NCBI GenBank assembly: GCA_910588945.1 | Contig: CAJUSF010000059.1 | Location: 1 to 57,595 of the forward strand | Origin: an uncultured Eggerthellaceae bacterium | GTDB lineage: Bacteria > Actinomycetota > Coriobacteriia > Coriobacteriales > Eggerthellaceae | Direction of reading: 5' to 3' | DNA: 57,595 nucleotides | In this document: piece by piece, positions 30,852 to 37,109 of the stretch | How the letters are laid out: each line of letters begins with the position of its first letter | Position numbering within the stretch: the stretch's first letter is position 1 | Notes under the pieces: generated by a model | Told to the model about the DNA's origin: nothing | Database searches by the model: none | The model's input: only the letters and a program-made list of their open reading frames with translations | Made by a program: the position numbers and the translations under genes

Positions 30852-31793
30852 TTACGCCCACTTATAGTTCGGACTGTCGCAGCACAGGAAACCATTCAGA
30901 TCCTCAAGCGTCGCATCCTCTGCGATATCGGATACCGTATTACCGCAGGTCTCACATACGGCCTTACGCGCCTCTGACGGTGTTTCAGGGGTGATTTTAT
31001 CTTCATTGGGTATATCAGTGTCCTCATTCGCTCCCAACTCTTGAGTGCCTTCAGGAACGCCATCCGGCAACGCACCCATGATCTCTTGCGTGAACCCTCC
31101 ATCCGTCTCGTCAGCCGCTGCCGCTTGCTGTGCTTCAACGGATACAGGAAGGAATTTGAAGGCACGCCTTATGACAGACTTGATAGCCATAGCTATGTAA
31201 TCCGTAACCCATGGTCCATCGTTTCCAGCCTTAGAGCGCTTGCGGACATCATCGATCTCCACTTTGGTCATTACATCAATATAATGTCCGGCATCTTTGA
31301 AATGCGCCACCACATAGACATGCGTTAAGGTTTCCGGCGTTCGCTCTCCATCTCCGGGGATGTGACCGAGCTGCTCATTGAGGCCGAACCTGTATTCGAA
31401 TTTGTCGCCTACAAAAACAGCGCGAGCGGAAATGTCTTGAATCTCACCTGAACGGCGAGCAAGATCGAGCATGCCTTTGTACCCGAGAATAAATGTCGCC
31501 TTGTTCCCATACGGGATGATATAGGCACGTCCCAATCCATCAACCTCTGATGGTTCGAGACCAAGTGCTGAACACTTCATCAAACAAGACAAAAACGTTG
31601 CAGGCTGGCATCGAGCAAGCTTTGGATTTTGGTTGATCGTAGACACCGCCAACTGAAACAGTCGCTCACCTGACATATGCTTCGGCATAACGGCTTCGAT
31701 CTTATGCCAGTTGGATTTAATGATCGACTCAAGTGATCCTTTAACTGGTTGAGAGAGGTTCTTCTCCTCTACGGCCTTCTTAAGCTGACCCAT
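30852..31793 (-). CDS. recT: RecT single-strand annealing protein
   Basis: A 313-residue protein. Residues 20-220 match RecT: KHMSGERLFQLAVSTINQNP, CQPATFLSCLMKCSALGLEP, GRAYIIPYGNKATFILGYKG, MLDLARRSGEI, and the C-terminal MAIKSVIRRAFKFLPVS. A tail with an Asp/Glu-rich linker and CETCGNTVSDIAED ... CCDSPNYKWA adds a zinc-binding element. It anneals complementary single strands made by the YqaJ nuclease encoded immediately upstream (stop and start share a base at 31793). Confidence 0.92.
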   Translation of the reverse strand: MGQLKKAVEEKNLSQPVKGSLESIIKSNWHKIEAVMPKHMSGERLFQLAVSTINQNPKLARCQPATFLSCLMKCSALGLEPSEVDGLGRAYIIPYGNKATFILGYKGMLDLARRSGEIQDISARAVFVGDKFEYRFGLNEQLGHIPGDGERTPETLTHVYVVAHFKDAGHYIDVMTKVEIDDVRKRSKAGNDGPWVTDYIAMAIKSVIRRAFKFLPVSVEAQQAAAADETDGGFTQEIMGALPDGVPEGTQELGANEDTDIPNEDKITPETPSEARKAVCETCGNTVSDIAEDATLEDLNGFLCCDSPNYKWA

Positions 31794-32758
31794 TATTTCT
31801 CCTTGATCTCTGTAACCTTAAGGCCTCCATCTCGTGTGTAGGTCTTAAGATATTTGATGTATTCATCAGGATTCTTCTCTTTGAATTCCTTGGTGGCGAA
31901 ACGTGTTGATTCGCTACGAACCCACGTGATCTTTCTAGTAGTGGTCACGACACCCCTATTGCCACCGATCCTTTTCTTAATCTTTGCGGCAAGCTCATCT
32001 TTCTTCTCCTTACAAACATTGATCTGCTCGCATATGGCTTCGTATTGGGCGATCTCTGGAATATCAGAATCAAGCGCCTTGAGATAATCCATTGTGGGAT
32101 CTGGATAGGCTTCATGAAGGATTCCTGAATCAGCAGAAACGATATCCGGCATGGTGTTCGTCTCGACCAGCTTCCAGAAGTCCTTCTCGGTCTTTACAAG
32201 CGTTTCGATGTCGCTCTCGTCTCGCTCGTAGGTGAATTCCTTATAGTTATTGCCACCAATAAGAACCGCCACTGAATAGAACTCATATCCGGTAACAGCT
32301 AGATAATGAATAGGTTGAGGAAGGTAATAGAGCGGGATTCCTTCTTCCCAGTCTTTCGTGAGACCCTTATCAGCAGTCTTGATCTCAAGGATTCCCTTCC
32401 TGCCTTGAGCATCTGTGAGAACGCGATCGACCGAAGCGAACATGAATGGATGCTCTATAGAGAAAAGCATCGCATTGAGTCTGCGTACCTTCATTTCAGG
32501 ATGTCTTTTTGCGTACTCCTTCGCGACAACATCCTCAAGAACTTTTCCCCAATAAACAGGTGGTTTATCGGATATATCCTCAGGCTCGACCTGTCCTGTT
32601 TTCTCAAGCCATACAGACAAAGGGGTTGCGTATTTGCTAAGGCTAAGAATGGCGGCTGCATCAGAGCCTCCTATACCCTCTCTGCGCTTTTCAAGCCACT
32701 GTAGGTTGATCTCCTCTTCCGTTCCCTTAAAACGGATCTCTGCGAATGGCTTAGTCAT
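31793..32758 (-). CDS. YqaJ-family viral recombinase (exonuclease)
   Basis: A 321-residue protein. RREGIGGSDAAAILSLSKYA is the N-terminal YqaJ signature; PPVYWGKVLEDVVAKEYAKR holds the E of the PD-(D/E)xK site, ASVDRVLTDAQGRKGILEIK supplies D and E-x-K, and QPIHYLAVTGYE the final helix. It degrades duplex ends to give single strands for RecT, as lambda Exo does for Beta. A C-terminal helical domain follows. Confidence 0.92.
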   Translation of the reverse strand: MTKPFAEIRFKGTEEEINLQWLEKRREGIGGSDAAAILSLSKYATPLSVWLEKTGQVEPEDISDKPPVYWGKVLEDVVAKEYAKRHPEMKVRRLNAMLFSIEHPFMFASVDRVLTDAQGRKGILEIKTADKGLTKDWEEGIPLYYLPQPIHYLAVTGYEFYSVAVLIGGNNYKEFTYERDESDIETLVKTEKDFWKLVETNTMPDIVSADSGILHEAYPDPTMDYLKALDSDIPEIAQYEAICEQINVCKEKKDELAAKIKKRIGGNRGVVTTTRKITWVRSESTRFATKEFKEKNPDEYIKYLKTYTRDGGLKVTEIKEK

Positions 32759-33026
32759 CAGGGGCCTCCTGTTTACGGGATTGATGCGCTTTTTTTGTAG
32801 CTTCAGCTGCTTTTTCGATTATTTGAAGAAATTTGATCTTTGTAAGATCGGTAATAACTATTTCTTCATCCAGTTCCCCCCTGCGTGCAGAGCTGAGTCC
32901 CTCTACGACTCCTGTAAAATATGAGAGCAGCACAGCGTCTTTTCCTGTTTTATCGGACAGTTTTTCATAGAGGGTCTCAACATCTTCTGAGAGCTTTTTG
33001 ATTTTTCTTTCAGTGACAATGATCAT
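32751..33026 (-). CDS. Small helical phage protein
   Basis: A 91-residue protein, MIIVTERKIKKLSEDVETLY.... It is nearly all helix, with KAAEATKKAHQSRKQEAPDD as a basic tail. The gene overlaps YqaJ by 8 bases and VRR-NUC by 17. Family not recognised; a partner of the recombination genes is possible. Confidence 0.6.
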   Translation of the reverse strand: MIIVTERKIKKLSEDVETLYEKLSDKTGKDAVLLSYFTGVVEGLSSARRGELDEEIVITDLTKIKFLQIIEKAAEATKKAHQSRKQEAPDD

Positions 33027-33375
33027 TTATCTTCGCCCCTTCTTTAAGATTCATATACTTTCTTATCAACTCTATTGCCGCATCTGCGCCTTTGCAGATA
33101 TGCGCGCAATGCCCTAAAGAGTTAAGTAGTTCTATCCAGTCTTTCTGTGCTTGAGTGGCTCTACCCTTTTTGGTTTTCATCTCGATATAAAGCGAGTGAT
33201 ACGCTCCTTTAGGCATAGGAATACATAGATCCGGTACACCGGGTCTTACCCCTTGTCGCTTTAGGTGAGCGCCTTCTCGCTTATTTCGCGCACCACCATT
33301 TGGGATATGAAAAACAGGTATGCGCTTGAAGTCGCAATATTGAATAACTGCGATCTGCTCTTGCGCTTCTGTCAT
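33010..33375 (-). CDS. VRR-NUC domain nuclease
   Basis: A 121-residue protein; the ATG at 33375 has AAGGTG upstream. EAQEQIAVIQYCDFKRIPVF, PNGGARNKREGAHLKRQGVR, PGVPDLCIPMPKGAYHSLYI and EMKTKKGRATQAQKDWIELL are the standard VRR-NUC line, with D of VPDL and E-x-K of IEMK as the PD-(D/E)xK site. These phage nucleases cut Holliday junctions or branched DNA. The C-terminal extension overlaps the next gene. Confidence 0.92.
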   Translation of the reverse strand: MTEAQEQIAVIQYCDFKRIPVFHIPNGGARNKREGAHLKRQGVRPGVPDLCIPMPKGAYHSLYIEMKTKKGRATQAQKDWIELLNSLGHCAHICKGADAAIELIRKYMNLKEGAKINDHCH

Positions 33376-33692
33376 AGCTTCACCTTGCAATATCCATCTG
33401 TCATTGATTTAGCAAGTCGGAAATGAATATTGCTATCCTCTTCCATCGCGATACGTGCTAAGGCTGGCGCGTATGCGTTTGGGATAGAAACCTTAAAGCG
33501 GTTTCTCATAGCTTGAAGGCAAAAGTTAGGCGAAGCGTTCTCGCCCTGTTCTTTTGCGAAATGCTTATACCAAGAGAATTCTGCATAATGCCTCGCTGCC
33601 CAAAGACGAACCTCTTTGACAAGTTCATACCCTTTAATCTCTGGCATCTCAAGTCGCATCTGGTTGTCTGGTGATTCTCCGTAATCGATCAT
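33372..33692 (-). CDS. Phage protein of unknown function
   Basis: A 106-residue protein. The core (VKEVRLWAARHYAEFSWYKH, FCLQAMRNRFKVSIPNAYAP, ALARIAMEEDSNIHFRLAKS) is helical with conserved aromatic residues, resembling a small DNA-binding phage protein, but no known motif is certain. It starts at the ATGA overlap with its upstream neighbour. Confidence 0.6.
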   Translation of the reverse strand: MIDYGESPDNQMRLEMPEIKGYELVKEVRLWAARHYAEFSWYKHFAKEQGENASPNFCLQAMRNRFKVSIPNAYAPALARIAMEEDSNIHFRLAKSMTDGYCKVKL

Positions 33693-33916
33693 TTGGTCAT
33701 CACCTTGATTCCATTACCCACAGCGGCTGAGGTTTTTGATGCGAATGTAGTACCGCGATATCGAACGGCGTTGTAATAGTACCCATCTGACATCGCTATA
33801 CGCTTGATTGATCGTCCAACCTCACGAGCAATGTCTACCAATAATTTGCTTTCAACGAAGTAGAATTTTCCGCGGTACCGTTCGCAAACACGATCGACCT
33901 TCTTTCGGCTAATCAT
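33689..33916 (-). CDS. Small basic phage protein
   Basis: A 75-residue basic protein, MISRKKVDRVCERYRGKFYF..., rich in Lys, Arg and Tyr with SIKRIAMSDGYYYNAVRYRG. Could bind nucleic acid. Both ends overlap or abut neighbours, so it is part of the coupled series. Function unknown. Confidence 0.55.
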   Translation of the reverse strand: MISRKKVDRVCERYRGKFYFVESKLLVDIAREVGRSIKRIAMSDGYYYNAVRYRGTTFASKTSAAVGNGIKVMTK

Positions 33917-34117
33917 TTAAATCACCCGAAGACATTCAAGTAATACGACAACTGGAATAGTGCCGATAAGCAGCAAAAATACAGCCCATCCGAACTGGTT
34001 CATTCGCTTTTGTTGCTCGATACGTGTTAGACTAGTCTCGACTTTCGGCTTGAAAGTCTTTGGAGCGCGGAGCATCTCGCCAAAGTATCGCTCCGCCTCT
34101 ACTGTTCTTTTACTCAT
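33917..34117 (-). CDS. Small membrane protein
   Basis: A 66-residue protein with a basic N-terminal 40 residues (PKVETSLTRIEQQKRMNQFG) and one C-terminal membrane helix, WAVFLLLIGTIPVVVLLECL. A C-tail-anchored inner-membrane protein of the early operon. The start overlaps the preceding stop by 4 bases. Function unknown. Confidence 0.6.
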   Translation of the reverse strand: MSKRTVEAERYFGEMLRAPKTFKPKVETSLTRIEQQKRMNQFGWAVFLLLIGTIPVVVLLECLRVI

Positions 34118-34392
34118 TTCATATCCTTACACTTCTCAAGAACACCCTTCATCTCTTCAAGGCTTTCGATCGCGGCATCTATAACCGCTACGCACGGCTT
34201 AACAATCTGCTCAACCGCCTCCTCTACTTGCTGCTCTGCTTTAATGTATGGCGTATCGTCATATGGAATCCTCCATGACTTACCCATCTTTAGAGCTTTG
34301 ATACGTCCATCTGCACACATATCTCTTACTCGTTGAGGATGCATGTTGAACTTTTTTGCCCACTGTTTTGTGGTTAGATATTCAACTGCCAT
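34114..34392 (-). CDS. Excisionase-like helix-turn-helix protein
   Basis: A 92-residue protein, MAVEYLTTKQWAKKFNMHPQ..., a MerR-type helix-turn-helix of the excisionase group (HTH_17): LTTKQWAKKFNMHPQRVRDM followed by GRIKALKMGKSWRIP. A helical tail follows (VEEAVEQIVKPCVAVIDAAI). The ATG at 34392 is used because an upstream extension would run into the tRNA. It is the first protein gene of the leftward operon, 19 bases after the tRNA cluster. It could direct prophage excision or be an early regulator. Confidence 0.75.
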   Translation of the reverse strand: MAVEYLTTKQWAKKFNMHPQRVRDMCADGRIKALKMGKSWRIPYDDTPYIKAEQQVEEAVEQIVKPCVAVIDAAIESLEEMKGVLEKCKDMK

Positions 34393-34410
34393 TACCCCTC
34401 TTTTCTGGAC

Positions 34411-34487
34411 TGGTGGGAGTGGCGGGACTCGAACCCACATATCCTCGCTTGCGCAAAGCGGACTTCTACCGTTGAAGGTACACTCCC
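34411..34487 (-). tRNA. tRNA, apparent anticodon GCG (Arg?), with odd anticodon arm
   Basis: Cloverleaf with acceptor GGGAGTG/CACTCCC, discriminator A, encoded CCA, D stem CTTC/GAAG, T arm GTGGG-TTCGAGT-CCCGC. The anticodon stem CCGCT/AGCGA has one unpaired C-A, and the loop TTGCGCA would give GCG with an unusual C at position 37. An extra base lies before the D stem. First of the three prophage tRNAs by coordinate. It may be degenerate. Confidence 0.7.
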
Positions 34488-34490
34488 TAT

Positions 34491-34566
34491 TGGCTTCCCG
34501 TGATGGATTCGAACCACCGTCTCGCGGGTCAAAGCCGCGAATTCTAGACCGCTGAACTAACGGGAA
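34491..34566 (-). tRNA. tRNA-Gln (anticodon TTG)
   Basis: Acceptor TTCCCGT/ACGGGAA, discriminator G, encoded CCA. Anticodon arm CGCGG-CTTTGAC-CCGCG, loop anticodon TTG. T arm GTGGT-TCGAATC type is regular. Located in the prophage tRNA cluster, three bases from its neighbour, so one precursor is likely. Confidence 0.88.
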
Positions 34567-34567
34567 A

Positions 34568-34644
34568 TGGTTCTCCTGACGGGACTCGAACCCGTATCTT
34601 TCGGATTATCAGTCCGACTGCTCTACCATTTAAGCTACAGGAAC
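34568..34644 (-). tRNA. tRNA-Ile (anticodon GAT)
   Basis: Anticodon arm TCGGA-CTGATAA-TCCGA gives GAT. T arm ACGGG-TTCGAGT-CCCGT. The acceptor stem has a G-A mismatch at 1-72 and a T-G wobble at the next pair; CCA is encoded. First transcribed of the three prophage tRNAs, preceded by a boxA-like leader element. Confidence 0.8.
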
Positions 34645-34699
34645 ATTTGATACCCGACTCTGCTTGTTCGGGGGCTTGCTCGGGACGCTACCGGCAAGT

Positions 34700-34720
34700 C
34701 ATTCAGTTCTCAAGGTGCTA
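34700..34720 (-). promoter_or_regulatory. boxA-like leader element before the tRNA cluster
   Basis: On the minus strand AGCACCTTGAGAACTGAATG, 56 bases before tRNA-Ile. Close to the conserved part of boxA in Gram-positive rRNA leaders (TTTGA(G/A)AACT). One of five such elements in the prophage. Confidence 0.55.
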
Positions 34721-34760
34721 GACTGAATAGTCTGTGGGAGTGTGGCGGGAAGTAGGTTTC

Positions 34761-34904
34761 ATGGATAGACTTACAAACCCTCAAAACTTCGATGCAGATC
34801 TCGAGATGGCGATTTTGGAAGGATTGACAGAGATATTAGAAGATGAAGAAGATGTACCTAATGAGGTGGATATCGCCCTCACAGATGACTTAGAAGTTCG
34901 GTAG
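34761..34904 (+). CDS. 47-residue acidic protein
   Basis: Frame from ATG at 34761: MDRLTNPQNFDADLEMAILE, then GLTEILEDEEDVPNEVDIAL and TDDLEVR. Strongly acidic, mostly helical. A GGGAAG lies about ten bases upstream. Its 3' end overlaps that of the convergent 73-residue gene by 26 bases. An acidic and a basic partner in convergent arrangement could be an antitoxin-like pair, but nothing in the sequence proves it. Confidence 0.45.
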   Translation: MDRLTNPQNFDADLEMAILEGLTEILEDEEDVPNEVDIALTDDLEVR

Positions 34905-35100
34905 TTCTCTCTAGCTCTTTGTTGACCTTCTTAGCAAGTTTTCTAACTTGCTTTAGTTTTTTATTTATCGGCTTGACGTTTGCGTCTATAACAACCGTCG
35001 TTCCCTTGCAAGCATTTTTCTTATGTTCTCTGATGCTTGAAGATACGAACGAGGCATGCTTTTCACCCTCGCGTATGCTAGGTGGTGTTTTCGGTATCAT
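34879..35100 (-). CDS. 73-residue basic protein
   Basis: MIPKTPPSIREGEKHASFVS..., ATG at 35100 with GGAG six bases upstream. The C-terminal half is a Lys-rich coiled coil (KPINKKLKQVRKLAKKVNKE, LERTTELLSHL) after a short strand VVIDANV. It is net basic, opposite in charge to the convergent 47-residue protein. Leader contains the boxA-like element and the 24-bp repeat. No family recognised. Confidence 0.6.
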   Translation of the reverse strand: MIPKTPPSIREGEKHASFVSSSIREHKKNACKGTTVVIDANVKPINKKLKQVRKLAKKVNKELERTTELLSHL

Positions 35101-35131
35101 AAATTTCTCCAATCAGCCACACTCCCACAGA

Positions 35132-35152
35132 CTATTCAGTTTTCAAGGTGCC
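35132..35152 (-). promoter_or_regulatory. boxA-like leader element before the 73-residue gene
   Basis: On the minus strand GGCACCTTGAAAACTGAATA, continuing into the 24-bp inverted repeat. Thirty-odd bases precede the ATG at 35100. Matches the core of Gram-positive boxA best among the five copies. Confidence 0.6.
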
Positions 35153-35160
35153 AAGCCGTT

Positions 35161-35256
35161 AGGCTTGTTAGCGGATGCACATGGTGGGAAAGGACTATGT
35201 TTGTTAACGTCATCTAGAAAGAAGGAAACGAGGGGGGTGCATCCGCCAGCAAACCT
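35161..35256 (-). other. Long imperfect hairpin upstream of the boxA-like element
   Basis: AGGCTTGTTAGCGGATGCAC (35161-35180) is complementary to 35237-35256 at 17 of 20 positions; in minus-strand RNA two of the three mismatches become G-U pairs. Both arms resemble those of a second hairpin at 36264-36337 (shared AGGCTT-x-TT-xxx-GGATGC). The remainder of 35140-35263 has no gene. Confidence 0.5.
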
Positions 35257-35263
35257 GACGGAA

Positions 35264-36155
35264 TGAATAGGCATAGTGACAGCAACGCGCTAGACGTTGC
35301 TATTCAGTAGATGGGAGAAGCATATCCAGTGATCCTTCTCCGCCCATGTAGGTTGGAAGTTTTCCATCCCACTTGTCGTAGAACTTTTGCTTGAAGTTTT
35401 CATCTGATAGAGACTCTGCGGTGATGCGATTTGTTTCCGCATTGATCTCTGCTGTCTGGCGCTCAACCTCTGCTGTAACCTGATCGCGCTCGGCTACTTT
35501 TTGACGCTCAACAGCAGCCTTGTATTCCTCAGGTAGATTCACATTCTTTACTTCAACAGAGACAACATTGATTCCGTATTCAGCTAGTCGCTCTTTAACT
35601 GCTTTTAGCATCTCCTCGGAAAGCTGGTCTCTTGCAGTGATGCAATCCTCAAGACTGAACTTGGCTGTAGCCGACTTGAATCCGTCAGAGAGAATTGGCT
35701 CAACGATCGCATCCATGTGATTTCCAAGAAACTTCTGATACAACTCCTCTGCGCTTTCAGGATTTACAGCAACCTGTGCAGTGATCTCTTGTGTGATCGA
35801 TTGATTGTCCTTAGTAGCAGTTGAATACTCTGCGGTAACTTGCTGCTGGGTCACATTGATGATGTTGTAGCTGTCTATCGGAAGCTTCATGTGGATTCCT
35901 TGACCCTCAAACCCAACGATGTTTCCGAACCGAGTTACTACAGCAACTTGCCCTGTTCCAACAACAGCGATGCTTGTAAAAAGTAAAACGATCAATACGA
36001 TCGCCCCAAGAGCTGTACCAACGATTGCCGGAATATTGAGGACTTCCTCCTCGTGTTCCGAATTGCCGTATCTTTCCGGAACAGTGACCTTCTTGATGAA
36101 AAATGACATCAACACCCTCCTTTTTATGAAGCGTTGCTGTCTGCATGCCTATTCA
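35264..36155. repeat. 25-bp inverted repeat enclosing the SPFH gene
   Basis: 35264-35288 (TGAATAGGCAT, three variable bases, GACAGCAACGC) is the reverse complement of 36131-36155 at 22 of 25 positions. The SPFH gene lies inside. The right copy follows a boxA-like element and is part of the mRNA leader; the left copy lies after the stop, so the mRNA ends are mutually complementary. Confidence 0.75.
35300..36109 (-). CDS. SPFH / band 7 (prohibitin-like) membrane protein
   Basis: A 269-residue protein; the ATG at 36109 has AGGAGGG five bases upstream. Residues 24-48 (IPAVVGTALGAIVLIVLLFT type segment) form one membrane helix. The SPFH domain follows: GTGQVAVVTRFGNIVGFEGQ, GIHMKLPIDSYNIINVTQQQ, SITQEITAQVAVNPESAEEL, SLEDCITARDQLSEEMLKAV, and the coiled coil EEYKAAVERQKVAERDQVTA. 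SPFH proteins scaffold membrane domains and inhibit proteases such as FtsH in bacteria. As an accessory (moron) gene it may alter the lysogen's envelope or FtsH activity; this is inference. The stop is followed at once by a 7-bp hairpin. Confidence 0.88.
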   Translation of the reverse strand: MSFFIKKVTVPERYGNSEHEEEVLNIPAIVGTALGAIVLIVLLFTSIAVVGTGQVAVVTRFGNIVGFEGQGIHMKLPIDSYNIINVTQQQVTAEYSTATKDNQSITQEITAQVAVNPESAEELYQKFLGNHMDAIVEPILSDGFKSATAKFSLEDCITARDQLSEEMLKAVKERLAEYGINVVSVEVKNVNLPEEYKAAVERQKVAERDQVTAEVERQTAEINAETNRITAESLSDENFKQKFYDKWDGKLPTYMGGEGSLDMLLPSTE

Positions 36156-36170
36156 TTTTTTCAAGGTGCG
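36152..36170 (-). promoter_or_regulatory. boxA-like leader element before the SPFH gene
   Basis: On the minus strand GCACCTTGAAAAAATGAAT, running into the 25-bp inverted repeat. It lies about 45 bases before the SPFH start. The A-run is one base longer than in the other copies. Confidence 0.5.
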
Positions 36171-36263
36171 GCAGTTTAATGAGAGGTTGTTTTACTCTCT
36201 GCGTCATGCCTAGGACGCATACTCCGCGTTGTTTAGGTCATCGCGGATGATCTGACCCAATCC

Positions 36264-36337
36264 AGTAGGCTTATTGATGGATGCGCTCCAGCACTGGTTC
36301 ACGACTTCCGCCGCACGTATCCATCAGTAGGACTACT
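36264..36337. other. Second long imperfect hairpin in the SPFH upstream region
   Basis: 36264-36285 is complementary to 36316-36337 at 18 of 22 positions, with a 30-base loop. Its arms resemble the hairpin at 35161-35256. The surrounding 36171-36459 has no credible leftward gene. A plus-strand extended -10, TGGTATACT, is at 36345-36353. Confidence 0.45.
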
Positions 36338-36383
36338 TAAAGCGTGGTATACTTACTGCATCGAACTTTTGTACCTATAAAAT

Positions 36384-36403
36384 CTCCTTTGAAAATCGAA
36401 TAG
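36384..36403 (+). promoter_or_regulatory. boxA-like element in plus orientation
   Basis: CTCCTTTGAAAATCGAATAG, about 30 bases after an extended -10 (TGGTATACT). Matches boxA core CTTTGAAAA better than the other copies. A transcript from here would run antisense to the gene at 36460-36726. Confidence 0.5.
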
Positions 36404-36459
36404 TGATGCGTATGTCACAGCGACCCAAACATGCGAAACAGGGGCAAGCCTCCAAAGGC

Positions 36460-36726
36460 TTAGCTAAGCGTGTCCTTATTCATATGCTCAAAGCTCTTGA
36501 AGCTCTCCTGATTGGGATTATTGGGTCTATTATTGGTAGTCATCTTTATGAGCATGTCTTCCAATACATAGGTTCTTAGTAAAGCCAAGAAGCTAATCAC
36601 TAATGCGCATATAAATAGAGTCTTTTGAAAAGAACCACCAGAAACAGATCCACCCACTAAAGCGCCGAGTACGTAACATGAACTAATGAAAAAAGCCTTA
36701 ATACAAGAAAACACCCTACGTTTCAT
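36460..36726 (-). CDS. Small membrane protein
   Basis: An 88-residue protein with two membrane helices: FFISSCYVLGALVGGSVSGG and TLFICALVISFLALLRTYVL, then a polar tail (KMTTNNRPNNPNQESFKSFE). AGGAGG is 12 bases before the ATG at 36726; a GTG at 36735 is only three bases from it, too close. The function is not known. It follows the 36-residue gene by nine bases. Confidence 0.65.
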   Translation of the reverse strand: MKRRVFSCIKAFFISSCYVLGALVGGSVSGGSFQKTLFICALVISFLALLRTYVLEDMLIKMTTNNRPNNPNQESFKSFEHMNKDTLS

Positions 36727-36735
36727 AGTTCCCAC

Positions 36736-36846
36736 CTACCTCCTCGATCGCTTACGCTTGTTTGCTTTCCGGTCGGCAACCCAAGATGTGATATGTAGAG
36801 CGTCAATGTCATCGGATAGGGACGTCGCTAGTTGTTTCTCGTTCAT
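36736..36846 (-). CDS. 36-residue phage protein
   Basis: MNEKQLATSLSDDIDALHIT, then SWVADRKANKRKRSRR. AAGGA lies seven bases upstream of the ATG at 36846. A short helical protein with a basic tail, in line with the Cro-like gene upstream. Function unknown. Confidence 0.55.
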   Translation of the reverse strand: MNEKQLATSLSDDIDALHITSWVADRKANKRKRSRR

Positions 36847-36872
36847 TGCTGATTCCTTAGTGTTCAGTAGAT

Positions 36873-37109
36873 CTATGCTGTCGGTACGGCTACGGCTTCG
36901 TCGAGCGTGATCCCCACAATGTTGCAGACCTTCACGGCCTCCGACACGTTCCAATCACGAATGCCGCGCCGTTTCCACGAAAGGGAGTTCTCTGACATCC
37001 CAAGCTCGTCAGCCAGTTCTGCTTGTGTCATCTCATGGCGGCGCAGATACGTTGTAATTGCGTCATCCAATGCCGTGTAATGTGGCGTATCTTTATCTGT
37101 CCCTGACAT
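36873..37109 (-). CDS. XRE-type regulator, Cro-like
   Basis: A 78-residue protein, MSGTDKDTPHYTALDDAITT..., with AAGGG before the ATG at 37109. Helix-turn-helix at residues 25-60: MTQAELADELGMSENSLSWK, then RRGIRDWNVSEAVKVCNIVG. It is transcribed divergently from the larger repressor at 37411, and shares its control region, which fits a Cro-type antirepressor or lytic regulator. The overlap with the upstream small membrane gene is 17 bases. Confidence 0.75.
   Translation of the reverse strand: MSGTDKDTPHYTALDDAITTYLRRHEMTQAELADELGMSENSLSWKRRGIRDWNVSEAVKVCNIVGITLDEAVAVPTA

Larger units (their letters stand above)
34723..35139. repeat. Perfect 24-bp inverted repeat around two convergent small genes
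   Basis: Bases 34723-34746 (starting CTGAATAGTCTGTGG) recur exactly as the reverse complement at 35116-35139. The 369-bp interior holds a 47-residue gene on the plus strand and a 73-residue gene on the minus strand, so each gene has the same 24-base leader. The right copy directly adjoins a boxA-like element. Confidence 0.85.

Noticed and set aside
36406..36579. 57-codon plus-strand frame with a hydrophobic segment
   Set aside because: Antisense to a gene with a better ribosome site, and the hydrophobic stretch is the complement of an Asn/Pro-rich segment. Kept only as a possible transcript in the findings.
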